Of a DNA stretch of 14,966 bases, positions 6,539 through 12,307 are shown in pieces. The translations under genes were made by a program, and so were the position numbers. The stretch's first letter is position 1; each line of letters begins with the position of its first letter. The stretch lies in assembly GCA_910583765.1 (NCBI GenBank), contig CAJTYS010000068.1, positions 1-14,966 on the forward strand, written 5' to 3'. This DNA comes from an uncultured Eubacteriales bacterium. GTDB taxonomy: Bacteria; Bacillota; Clostridia; Peptostreptococcales; Anaerovoracaceae. The notes under the pieces are model-generated. The model had not been told where the DNA came from. It made no database searches and saw only the letters and a program-made list of their open reading frames with translations.

Positions 6539-7471
6539 ATGACGCTTATCTGGCCGATACTCAATTCCCTGATCATGATTTTCATTTTGATCGTTCCAGG
6601 ACTGTTCTTTCGCAAAAGAAACCTGTTGACAGAAAACCAGAACGATGCCGTTTCCAGCATTGTGGTCAACCTCACCTGGCCCTGCCTGGTCATTGACGCC
6701 ATGCAGATCGAATACAGTCTCCAGACCCTAAAAGACACTGGATACATATCGGCCATGGCAGCTGTCATCTTCGCGGTCCTGATTTTGATCAGCATTCCCC
6801 TGGCAAAGCTGCTGCGGATGTCTAAAACAAAACAATATGTGACCATTTTCATGATGCTGTTTGGAAACACAGGCTTCATCGGGATCCCAGTCATCAAAGC
6901 GCTGTACGGGACCAATGCCATTTTTTTCGCTGCCATTGTGGAACTGATGAATGACGTGTTCCTGTTTACCTTGGGGATCGTGCTGATCCAGCTTTCCGCG
7001 GGAGCGCAGCTAAAAATCAATCCGCGCCAGTTCCTGAACCCGGGACTGATCGGCGTGATCATTGGGCTGGCCTTGTTCCTCCTGAATATCCAGCTGCCGG
7101 AGCTTTTCAGCGGCTGCATTGAAATGATCGGAAACGCAACCACGCCTCTGACCATGTTCGTCATCGGGTTTCAGCTGGGAGGCCTCAAGCTCAAAGAAAT
7201 CGCCGGAGACTGGAAAGTTTATGCGGTCTGCTTTATGAAACTGCTCATCGTGCCGGTTGCGGCTCTAATTGTGGCAAAACTATGGGCAGGGGACTTGACT
7301 TTGCTGGAAAAGGTCCTGGTGGTCAGCTTTGCCATGCCAGTGGCTTCTGTTTCCGCTATTTTCAGCCAGCAATATAAAGGGGAAGCTGCCTTTGCCACCA
7401 AGACCGTGCTGCTTTCCACGGTGTTTTCCATCATCACCATCCCGATTTTCGCCATTATTTTAGAATTGTAG
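6539..7471 (+). CDS. AEC-family (auxin efflux carrier-like) membrane permease
   Basis: This 310-residue integral membrane protein has about ten hydrophobic segments in the 5+5 layout of the AEC / Mem_trans family. Supporting stretches include NLTWPCLVIDAM near residue 42, MLFGNTGFIGIPVIKALYG near 105-125, TPLTMFVIGFQLGG near 205, and a final SFAMPVASVSAIFSQQY region. Family members export or import small carboxylates such as malate; the substrate here cannot be read. The start at 6539 follows TTAGGAGG; the longer frame from 6407 would add 44 hydrophilic residues overlapping the leader terminator. The next gene, 36 bases on with its own GGAGGAG site, is a broken PAS-domain regulator, likely the former local activator. 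Confidence 0.88.
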   Translation: MTLIWPILNSLIMIFILIVPGLFFRKRNLLTENQNDAVSSIVVNLTWPCLVIDAMQIEYSLQTLKDTGYISAMAAVIFAVLILISIPLAKLLRMSKTKQYVTIFMMLFGNTGFIGIPVIKALYGTNAIFFAAIVELMNDVFLFTLGIVLIQLSAGAQLKINPRQFLNPGLIGVIIGLALFLLNIQLPELFSGCIEMIGNATTPLTMFVIGFQLGGLKLKEIAGDWKVYAVCFMKLLIVPVAALIVAKLWAGDLTLLEKVLVVSFAMPVASVSAIFSQQYKGEAAFATKTVLLSTVFSIITIPIFAIILEL

Positions 7472-7507
7472 GCATGCGGGAGAAACAAGCGCAAGGAGGA
7501 GCTGCCC

Positions 7508-7651
7508 ATGACCTTGGAAAAGAACCTTCCCATCGAAGCGATCATGACAGCCTTTGAAGCATCTTACGATGGGCTTCATATTTTAGACTGCCAAGGAAAC
7601 ACTCTATACATCAATAACGCCTGTACCAGGAGCGAGTTACAAGACTCTTAG
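7508..7651 (+). pseudogene. Truncated PAS-domain regulator (N-terminal fragment)
   Basis: The 47-codon frame begins MTLEKNLPIEAIMTAFEASY and contains DGLHILDCQGNTLYINNACTR, a classic N-terminal PAS start as in sigma-54-dependent PAS/AAA+/Fis activators. It has a good ribosome binding site (AAGGAGG) and follows the permease by 36 bases. The PAS sequence stops making sense at 7637, exactly where the left 212-bp repeat copy begins, and the frame ends in a stop inside that repeat. The AAA+ and DNA-binding parts are missing. A short in-frame piece after the repeat (7849-7929, FERGDFVSVEKITNF) might be a leftover, but this is weak. The sigma-54 assignment is inference from the PAS fragment. Confidence 0.7.
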
Positions 7652-7848
7652 GCAGAGGCATACTTAGCGCAATATTGAATATGGGCTTAGGCTTCAAAGG
7701 GGATTCAATATCCTGATGAACCCATGCGCCACAAAGGGGCAGAACGCAAAGTTTCTGTCTCTTTTCATTATGGGAAACAATCCCCATCGCACAGGGCCAA
7801 GAGACGATGTTGTGTGTTTTCTGGGATCCTTTTTAGCATGTCCAAATG
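7637..7848 (+). repeat. 212-bp direct repeat, left copy (rpn 3'-end remnant inserted in PAS gene)
   Basis: It aligns without gaps to 9248-9459 with 33 mismatches by hand count (about 84% identity). It carries a degraded copy of the rpn2 C-terminus, readable as LQDS-stop-AEAYLAQY-stop, an intergenic hairpin, and in reverse the last codons of the Xre gene (HLDMLKRI). Most coding differences are synonymous, so the source was a once-functional paralogue that diverged before decaying. Confidence 0.9.
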
Positions 7849-8050
7849 TTTGAAAGAGGCGACTTTGTGTCAGTAGAGAAAATCACCAATTTCTGCGGGC
7901 AATTCGTGAGTCCGAGTGGCGGCGCGGTGTTCTTTTAAAGCATGCTTTACACGGCTATTTCTGGTGAACTGCAGCAACAAGCAGAGAATATTCTGTTTTG
8001 GGATCATCTTTGTGAGCGTCGAAAGATTAAGCCCTGATTTTGTGAAGGGG
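7815..8050 (-). pseudogene. Coding-like minus-strand remnant upstream of rpn2
   Basis: Read on the minus strand, this region gives MIPKQNILCLLLQFTRNSR, then VKHALKEHRAATRTHELPAE, a stop after GDFLY, then HKVASFKHLDMLKRI running into the left repeat. It shares HLDMLKRI with the end of the Xre gene but not the residues before it. I do not recognise it. It may be part of the paralogous cassette, or chance. Confidence 0.25.
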
Positions 8051-8133
8051 GCTGCTATGCAAGTATGGACTGGAGCAGTTGAGACGACAAGTGTTAAAAT
8101 ATAATAAAAATAGAAAAAAATACATGGAACATA

Positions 8134-8162
8134 TTGACATGGAACCGCTTGTGTAATAAAAT
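8134..8162 (+). promoter_or_regulatory. Promoter of rpn2
   Basis: A perfect TTGACA (8134-8139) and TAAAAT (8157-8162) have 17-bp spacing, giving a leader of about 110 bases before rpn2. Confidence 0.7.
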
Positions 8163-8217
8163 GGAAATACAAATAAGAATCAGTGATCCTGCATGAGAGA
8201 AAAGGGAGGAGCATTGC

Positions 8218-8241
8218 ATGAGAAGGTCGCTGAAATCTTAA
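8218..8241 (+). CDS. Possible 7-residue leader peptide (MRRSLKS)
   Basis: In the rpn2 leader a strong GGGAGGA site (8204-8210) precedes ATG 8218, which opens a seven-codon frame ending 40 bases before rpn2. The strength of the site for so short a frame suggests translational control of the nuclease gene, or else a start left over from another gene. Confidence 0.35.
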   Translation: MRRSLKS

Positions 8242-8281
8242 GAGATTAATCATTACGTTTATCACAAAGGGGGATGTCAAC

Positions 8282-9289
8282 ATGAAAAAACAGAATATGA
8301 AGAAATCACGTGAGTTGGAGACGCACAGCTTAAAAAATTTGAAGAGGCAAACGCCGCAAACCATGAAGCCACAAAACACTGGACCCTTTGAATCGCAAGA
8401 AATACAGCCTGCGCCGCGGCTGCCCATGACTAGTGACTTGGTGTTCCGAACCGTGTTGGGCAGGGATACGCCAGAATGTAAAAAAGCTTTGGCAGCTGTA
8501 CTGAACCTGATCCTAAATCGAAAGGAAGATCCAATTGTGGATTTGGAATACAAGAATCCATTTCATTTAAACCAATACATGGTAGGAAAACAGACTGTCA
8601 TGGACATCAAAGTTGCCACTTCCCATGGCGAGATCATTGATGTGGAAATGCAGGTTGGAAAAACCAAAGACCACGCTGGCCGGAGCATTCTCTACACAGG
8701 GCAAATTTCAGTGGAAAGCTTGGAATCGGGAAAGGACTATGGTAAAATCAAAAGAGTGGCGCACATCAGCATCGTCAGCGGCAACATGGAAGCGGGGAGC
8801 AGCAAGTACCATGGGGTGTACCGTTACTTGGAACTAGGGGACAAAACGGAACTATCTGACTTGATCGAGCTCCATTATCTAAAACTGGACAAGCTGCCGG
8901 ACCTGCCGCTGGAGGAAATGTCGCCGCTGGAACAATTGGGTTATTACATAGCCAACGCAGGCCGGACAGATCGGCAGGAAGAGATCGAGGCCCTGGTGAA
9001 AATGGGAGAGGAGGCAATCGTTTTGACAGACGAAATATTGAGGAAAGCCAGTCAGGAGGAGATCCTGAGGGAGCAAGAGATCGCCAGGAAATGGTGGGAA
9101 ATGGATCAAAGAGTGGAGCAGCGAGCAAACAAAGAAGAAGGGCGGCAAGAGGGCATTGAACAGGGCATTCGGATCCTGATCAAGACCTGCAAAGAATTAG
9201 ATGTTCCAAAGGACACTATAAAGACTAAACTCATGAAGGAATACAATTTACAAGACTCTCAGGCAGAAGCGTATTTAGCGCGATACTGA
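8282..9289 (+). CDS. Rpn-family PD-(D/E)XK nuclease / putative transposase (rpn2)
   Basis: This 335-residue protein is a full-length member of the PD-(D/E)XK nuclease transposase family, of a different subfamily from rpn1. After a polar, low-complexity N-terminal extension (residues 1-45) come PMTSDLVFRTVLGRD, then the catalytic core VMDIKVATSHGEIIDVEMQ (D108, E122, Q124). The central segment has RSILYTGQI, YGKIKRVAHISIV and YHGVYRYLEL, followed by PLEEMSPLEQLGYYIANAG. A Glu/Arg-rich helix then leads to the usual tail YNLQDSQAEAYLARY. GGGGGAT lies upstream of ATG 8282. The core is more canonical than in rpn1, so nuclease activity is likely. The 3' end lies within the 212-bp repeat, whose other copy sits upstream, so this gene is bracketed by duplications as rpn1 is. 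Confidence 0.9.
   Translation: MKKQNMKKSRELETHSLKNLKRQTPQTMKPQNTGPFESQEIQPAPRLPMTSDLVFRTVLGRDTPECKKALAAVLNLILNRKEDPIVDLEYKNPFHLNQYMVGKQTVMDIKVATSHGEIIDVEMQVGKTKDHAGRSILYTGQISVESLESGKDYGKIKRVAHISIVSGNMEAGSSKYHGVYRYLELGDKTELSDLIELHYLKLDKLPDLPLEEMSPLEQLGYYIANAGRTDRQEEIEALVKMGEEAIVLTDEILRKASQEEILREQEIARKWWEMDQRVEQRANKEEGRQEGIEQGIRILIKTCKELDVPKDTIKTKLMKEYNLQDSQAEAYLARY
9023..9289 (+). CDS. Possible internal small Rpn protein within rpn2 (88 aa, TTG start)
   Basis: GAGGAGG (9008-9014) stands 8 bases before an in-frame TTG at codon 248. Initiation there would make the C-terminal 88 residues without the nuclease core, parallel to the candidate in rpn1. TTG is a weak start and the purine-rich codons may be coincidental. 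Confidence 0.25.
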   Translation: MTDEILRKASQEEILREQEIARKWWEMDQRVEQRANKEEGRQEGIEQGIRILIKTCKELDVPKDTIKTKLMKEYNLQDSQAEAYLARY

Positions 9290-9459
9290 ACATGAGCTTA
9301 GGCCTTAAAGGGGGGCCAATATCCTGATAAAACCGTACGCCACAAAGGGGCAGAACGCAAAGTTCCTGTCCCTTTTCATTGTGGCAAACAATCTTCATCG
9401 CGCAGGTCCAGAAGATCATGCTAGGTGTTTTCTCGGATCCTTTTTAGCATGTCCAAATG
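9248..9459 (+). repeat. 212-bp direct repeat, right copy
   Basis: Partner of 7637-7848. It spans the last 13 codons and stop codon of rpn2, the intergenic hairpin and the last 12 codons (plus stop) of the convergent Xre gene. Here both gene ends are intact, so this is the less decayed copy. Confidence 0.9.
9339..9385. terminator. Imperfect hairpin between convergent rpn2 and Xre genes
   Basis: GCCAC (9339-9343) pairs with GTGGC (9381-9385), and AAAGGGG..CAG..AAC pairs imperfectly with GTT.CTG.CCCTTTT inside. The A-run and T-run character suggests a shared terminator for both convergent genes. A degraded version is present in the left repeat. Confidence 0.5.
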
Positions 9460-9801
9460 GCATAACTCCTCGGCTCTCCGCAGCAACTGCTCCTGAGCGT
9501 CTGTGGACATATGCCCATAAAGCTCAAGAAGCGCTTCTTCCTGCTCTTTGTCTCTGCGCAGGAAGTGATGCGCCAAGATATCTGAAACATCGCAGTTGAG
9601 CAGCATATCGATTGGAACATCATAGATTTGGGAGAGCTGCTGGATCGTATTGATATCCGGCAGACGAAGCCCACGCTCGATCTGGCTGTAAGCAGTCCGG
9701 CAAATTCCGAGGATTTCCGATAACTCGGATTGTGTATAATTTGCGACTCTTCTCAGAATCTTCAGATTGCGGTGCAGCCTTAAATGATCGTCGATTGTCA
9801 T
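9421..9801 (-). CDS. Xre/Cro-CI-type HTH transcriptional regulator
   Basis: This 126-residue protein has an HTH_3 domain at about residues 12-66: LKILRRVANYTQSELSEILG, then CRTAYSQIERGLRLPDINTI and LSQIYDVPIDMLL. An acidic/helical C-terminal half, rich in Glu and Leu (EQEEALLELYGHMSTDAQEQ), probably dimerizes. The ATG at 9801 has a strong AAGGAGG site; upstream in-frame starts as far as 9894 lack one. It converges on rpn2 and its last codons are part of the 212-bp repeat, so it may have travelled with rpn2. Such small regulators commonly repress their own or neighbouring mobile genes; the target is unknown. Confidence 0.85.
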   Translation of the reverse strand: MTIDDHLRLHRNLKILRRVANYTQSELSEILGICRTAYSQIERGLRLPDINTIQQLSQIYDVPIDMLLNCDVSDILAHHFLRRDKEQEEALLELYGHMSTDAQEQLLRRAEELCHLDMLKRIRENT

Positions 9802-10023
9802 GACCTTCCCTCCTTTCAATATGGTGGACCCCTGCCTTAAATTCGACCTGCCGCAAAAGGCAAAAAATAAGTAGGGCAATACTATAGATGACAAATTTCG
9901 ACAAAAAGTTGCAAATCAGGGCAAAAAGAATAGGAATTATGCAGATGCCCCTTAAAAGTTATAAAAAATCTTCCGAAAGTTTATTTTCATGTTCGCTGAG
10001 AATAATACACTATAAGTAGGACA

Positions 10024-10040
10024 TGCTGCGACTAGCAGCA
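10024..10040. promoter_or_regulatory. 6-bp inverted repeat ahead of the second Xre gene
   Basis: TGCTGC (10024-10029) and GCAGCA (10035-10040) flank a 5-bp spacer just after a TATAAG box (10011-10016) in the 264-bp divergent intergenic region. It is a possible operator for one of the two Xre regulators. No other clear element is seen in that gap. Confidence 0.3.
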
Positions 10041-10065
10041 CAGCAATATTAGGAGGCAAATAATT

Positions 10066-10449
10066 ATGGAAAAGAACACAGAGTTAAAGCAAATCGACAT
10101 GAAGAAAATGGGGCGCAGGATCCGGACCCAGCGAGAAGCCATCCACATGACAAGGGCGCAGCTCGCGGCAAGACTCGGCGTATCTGGTAAATTCGTGGCA
10201 GACATTGAATATGGTGACAAAGGCGTCTCCATACAGACCTTGTACAAGCTGACACAGATTTTGAACCTGAGCGCGGATTACATCTTGGCCGGTGATCAAG
10301 CGATCAGCGACGCGGCGGATCCGGAAATCGAAAGGCTGAAAGAAAACATCATGGGCCCGCTTTCCGCATGCTCCGCCGTTCAGCTGAAATGCATGGAGCA
10401 AATCGCCAGGTACTATGTGGAAGGCATCGTGGGAGGCGATGAAGAGTAG
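10066..10449 (+). CDS. Xre/Cro-CI-type HTH transcriptional regulator
   Basis: The protein has 127 residues. The HTH domain lies at residues 14-72: MGRRIRTQREAIHMTRAQLA, then ARLGVSGKFVADIEYGDKG and the closing VSIQTLYKLTQILNLSADYI. A helical tail (residues 85-120) with ACSAVQLKCMEQIARYYVE follows, typical of small single-domain repressors. AGGAGG stands 9 bases before the ATG. It is divergent from the Xre gene at 9421-9801, a layout common at regulatory switches of mobile elements, but no phage or conjugation genes are visible nearby. Its role cannot be assigned. Confidence 0.85.
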   Translation: MEKNTELKQIDMKKMGRRIRTQREAIHMTRAQLAARLGVSGKFVADIEYGDKGVSIQTLYKLTQILNLSADYILAGDQAISDAADPEIERLKENIMGPLSACSAVQLKCMEQIARYYVEGIVGGDEE

Positions 10450-10577
10450 GCTGGAAATTTTTGATTTCTGAAATTAGGAATCATATCGGCCCCAAAAGGG
10501 GGAAAATAGAAATGGCGGTCCTTTGGCCGCCGCTTCTATGGGATCAGAGGACATAGGAGCCAGGAGCCCAGAAAGGT

Positions 10578-10606
10578 TTGCGCAGAAATAAAGATTCGAT
10601 TATAAT
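10578..10606 (+). promoter_or_regulatory. Promoter of the DUF4367-type gene
   Basis: TTGCGC (10578-10583) and a perfect TATAAT (10601-10606) are 17 bp apart. Upstream, 10450-10577 holds only a GC-rich imperfect hairpin (about 10510-10541) with no T-run. Confidence 0.55.
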
Positions 10607-10700
10607 ACTGGTATGCTGTATATTTAGCTGCAAACCGATGAAGCAGCATACGGGCACGATACCTTAAAAGGGGCATGGCGTAAAAGAAAGGATGTAAACC

Positions 10701-11441
10701 ATGAATGAAAAAAACAGGGAAGAACAAGCAGCCGAAGCTAGGGTGGCAGAAATATTATCCAAGGCGCTTGCAGAGGAATTGGGGGATATTCCAAAAGTTT
10801 CGATTACAGTAGAGGAGCTGGAAGCGCTGGAACGAGCAGATCGTCAGCAGCGCAGAAAGCGGAGGCTCCGCTATTTTGGCATGGCCGCCGCCGCGGTTTT
10901 CGTATGCGTGGTAGCCTTGTACGCACTTTGGCCGGAGACAGCAGTCCCGGTCAGTGCTGACAAGAACACGGAGCAACGGGTGGAAGAAGGCAATGGCGTT
11001 GTTGTGATCAATGAAGGTGATGCGGAAGGCAGCGGTGAAACGAGCTTAAGAGAAGAAAGTTGGGATGAGGTTCTGAAATATAAAGACAATCTGCCTGAAC
11101 TATATATTCCAGGCTACGTTCCAGAAGGGTATGAATTTAGCTATAGTGAGCTGAATGAGTATTCTGGATCAGATTATGATATATCATATGTTTATGAATG
11201 TGGCCAGCACGAACTTTATATGAAATATGAATATTTCGGTACAAATGATAACCGATTAAGAGCTATAGACAACAAGGCTGTAGATATAAAGCGCACAGAC
11301 CTTGGAGAAGTGTACATAGTTACAGAGCAAAATGAAAATTTAGTAGCAACGCTATATTTGGAAAGTGGAGTGTTTTATATGAATGGAAGAATTAAGTCGA
11401 AAGAGGTACTTAATATTGTTAACAACATTCAAATGCCTTAA
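10701..11441 (+). CDS. DUF4367-type single-pass membrane protein
   Basis: This 246-residue protein has a charged cytoplasmic N-terminus (residues 1-57, ending RRKRRLR), one membrane helix at about 58-78 (YFGMAAAAVFVCVVALYALW), an acidic Ser/Gly/Glu-rich linker to about 125, and an extracellular domain. That domain begins YIPGYVPEGYEFSYSELNEY, as in DUF4367, and ends with the typical NIVNNIQ close. The topology resembles membrane-bound anti-sigma factors and their partners, but no sigma factor gene precedes it and no zinc-binding motif is seen. It converges on a secreted-protein gene. AT content rises in the second half (from about 11100), so the extracellular domain may differ in origin from the N-terminus. 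The precise function is unknown. Confidence 0.7.
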   Translation: MNEKNREEQAAEARVAEILSKALAEELGDIPKVSITVEELEALERADRQQRRKRRLRYFGMAAAAVFVCVVALYALWPETAVPVSADKNTEQRVEEGNGVVVINEGDAEGSGETSLREESWDEVLKYKDNLPELYIPGYVPEGYEFSYSELNEYSGSDYDISYVYECGQHELYMKYEYFGTNDNRLRAIDNKAVDIKRTDLGEVYIVTEQNENLVATLYLESGVFYMNGRIKSKEVLNIVNNIQMP

Positions 11442-11466
11442 AAATTTCGTTTAAGGCATTTGAATG
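11426..11466. terminator. Perfect 17-bp hairpin between convergent genes
   Basis: CATTCAAATGCCTTAAA (11426-11442) and its exact complement (11450-11466) flank a 7-base loop. The left arm contains the last codons and stop of the DUF4367-type gene; the right arm ends four bases before the stop of the minus-strand gene. AT-rich stem ends suggest a shared bidirectional terminator. Confidence 0.75.
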
Positions 11467-11469
11467 CAA

Positions 11470-11862
11470 TTAAAAAGCACCGGAATATAATGTAAATGTT
11501 TTGGTTGAGGTTCCCTTTTTACTTGTAAAGGCCGATTTTATACGATAAATTTTACCCTTTTTTAAACTTAGAGTATAAGGAAGCCTAAAACCGCGGGTAT
11601 TTGTCTTGGTTTGTGAAACTGTTTTCACAGGGACACCAGTAGCGGTCCGCCAGGCGCCATTATATTTTTCTTGTAAAGTCATCTTTATCGTAGCTGTGGT
11701 GACAATAGTTGAATAAGTAACATCGCTAATAATTCGCCCAGAAGTATTGCTTGTTCGGCTAGTACGGACCTCTGCTACTGTCGTATACGCACTAGCCACA
11801 CTGACCGACCCAAACACGATCACCAGAGCAAGAACAGCAAGGAGACATCTTCTTTTTTTCAT
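11470..11862 (-). CDS. Small secreted protein with signal peptide
   Basis: This 130-residue protein has a classic Sec signal peptide: KKRR, then a hydrophobic core LLAVLALVIVFGSVSV, then ASA before AYTTVAEV, predicting cleavage near residue 24-25. The mature part, about 105 residues, is rich in Thr, Ser and Lys with alternating beta-like stretches (IISDVTYSTIVTTATIKMTL, RTATGVPVKTVSQ) and no cysteines, suggesting a small beta-sandwich wall or extracellular protein. The start is the ATG at 11862 with an AAGGTGGG site; a GTG four codons upstream overlaps that site. It faces the DUF4367-type gene across the hairpin. I do not recognise the family with confidence. A possible promoter on the minus strand is too weak to list. 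Confidence 0.75.
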   Translation of the reverse strand: MKKRRCLLAVLALVIVFGSVSVASAYTTVAEVRTSRTSNTSGRIISDVTYSTIVTTATIKMTLQEKYNGAWRTATGVPVKTVSQTKTNTRGFRLPYTLSLKKGKIYRIKSAFTSKKGTSTKTFTLYSGAF

Positions 11863-11874
11863 TTTAATTCCCAC

Positions 11875-12229
11875 CTTTCATAATAAAAAATTTATGTGAT
11901 TGGGCATAATTTAGAACAAAAAAATGCGGGAGGCAATAATTAGCAAAAAAGCCGAAACCCCTTGTTTTTGTTAAGATATGAAAGGTTGAAGGTTTCTGAA
12001 AAATGCTTTCTTTCGAGGTGAAAACGGGGAATCTTTTCAGTAAAAAGATGTGCTTGAAATTGATACTGATATGCTGGAAAACGCAGAGGCCTTTATGCGG
12101 TTTCTAAGAATTTACACTCCGAATTTTCCGCCTGTGAAAGGCTCATGCATGGCTTTCACATCCCCGCCGTCCTTGTCGCTTTGTCGAAAATTTACAAGCA
12201 TAAAGTAGAACGCAGAGGCACAAAACACC
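11875..12229. other. Intergenic region with no identified gene
   Basis: This gap of about 430 bases before pgi (counting the promoter) holds AT-rich sequence with short reading frames on both strands. The best plus-strand stretch reads VLEIDTDMLENAEAFMRFL near 12047-12105, and a minus-strand stretch looks hydrophobic near 12190-12270. Neither has a start or a ribosome binding site. They could be traces of lost genes or chance. Confidence 0.4.
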
Positions 12230-12258
12230 TTGAATAAAATGCCAGGTAAGATTAAAAT
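12230..12258 (+). promoter_or_regulatory. Possible promoter of pgi
   Basis: TTGAAT (12230-12235) and TAAAAT (12253-12258) have 17-bp spacing, about 50 bases before the start codon. Confidence 0.45.
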
Positions 12259-12307
12259 ATATAAATAACAAACGAAAACGGAACGAAAGAGAAATAAGGA
12301 GGGCATT

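Noticed and set aside
7870..8553. 227-codon open frame on the minus strand overlapping rpn2
   Set aside because: It covers the rpn2 promoter and the antisense of its 5' half, has no ribosome binding site, and its hydrophobic part is an artefact of AT-rich sequence. Only its last portion (7870-8050) may be a remnant.
9802..9894. Longer start of the minus-strand Xre regulator
   Set aside because: The extra 31 codons precede the strong AAGGAGG site and do not resemble the family.
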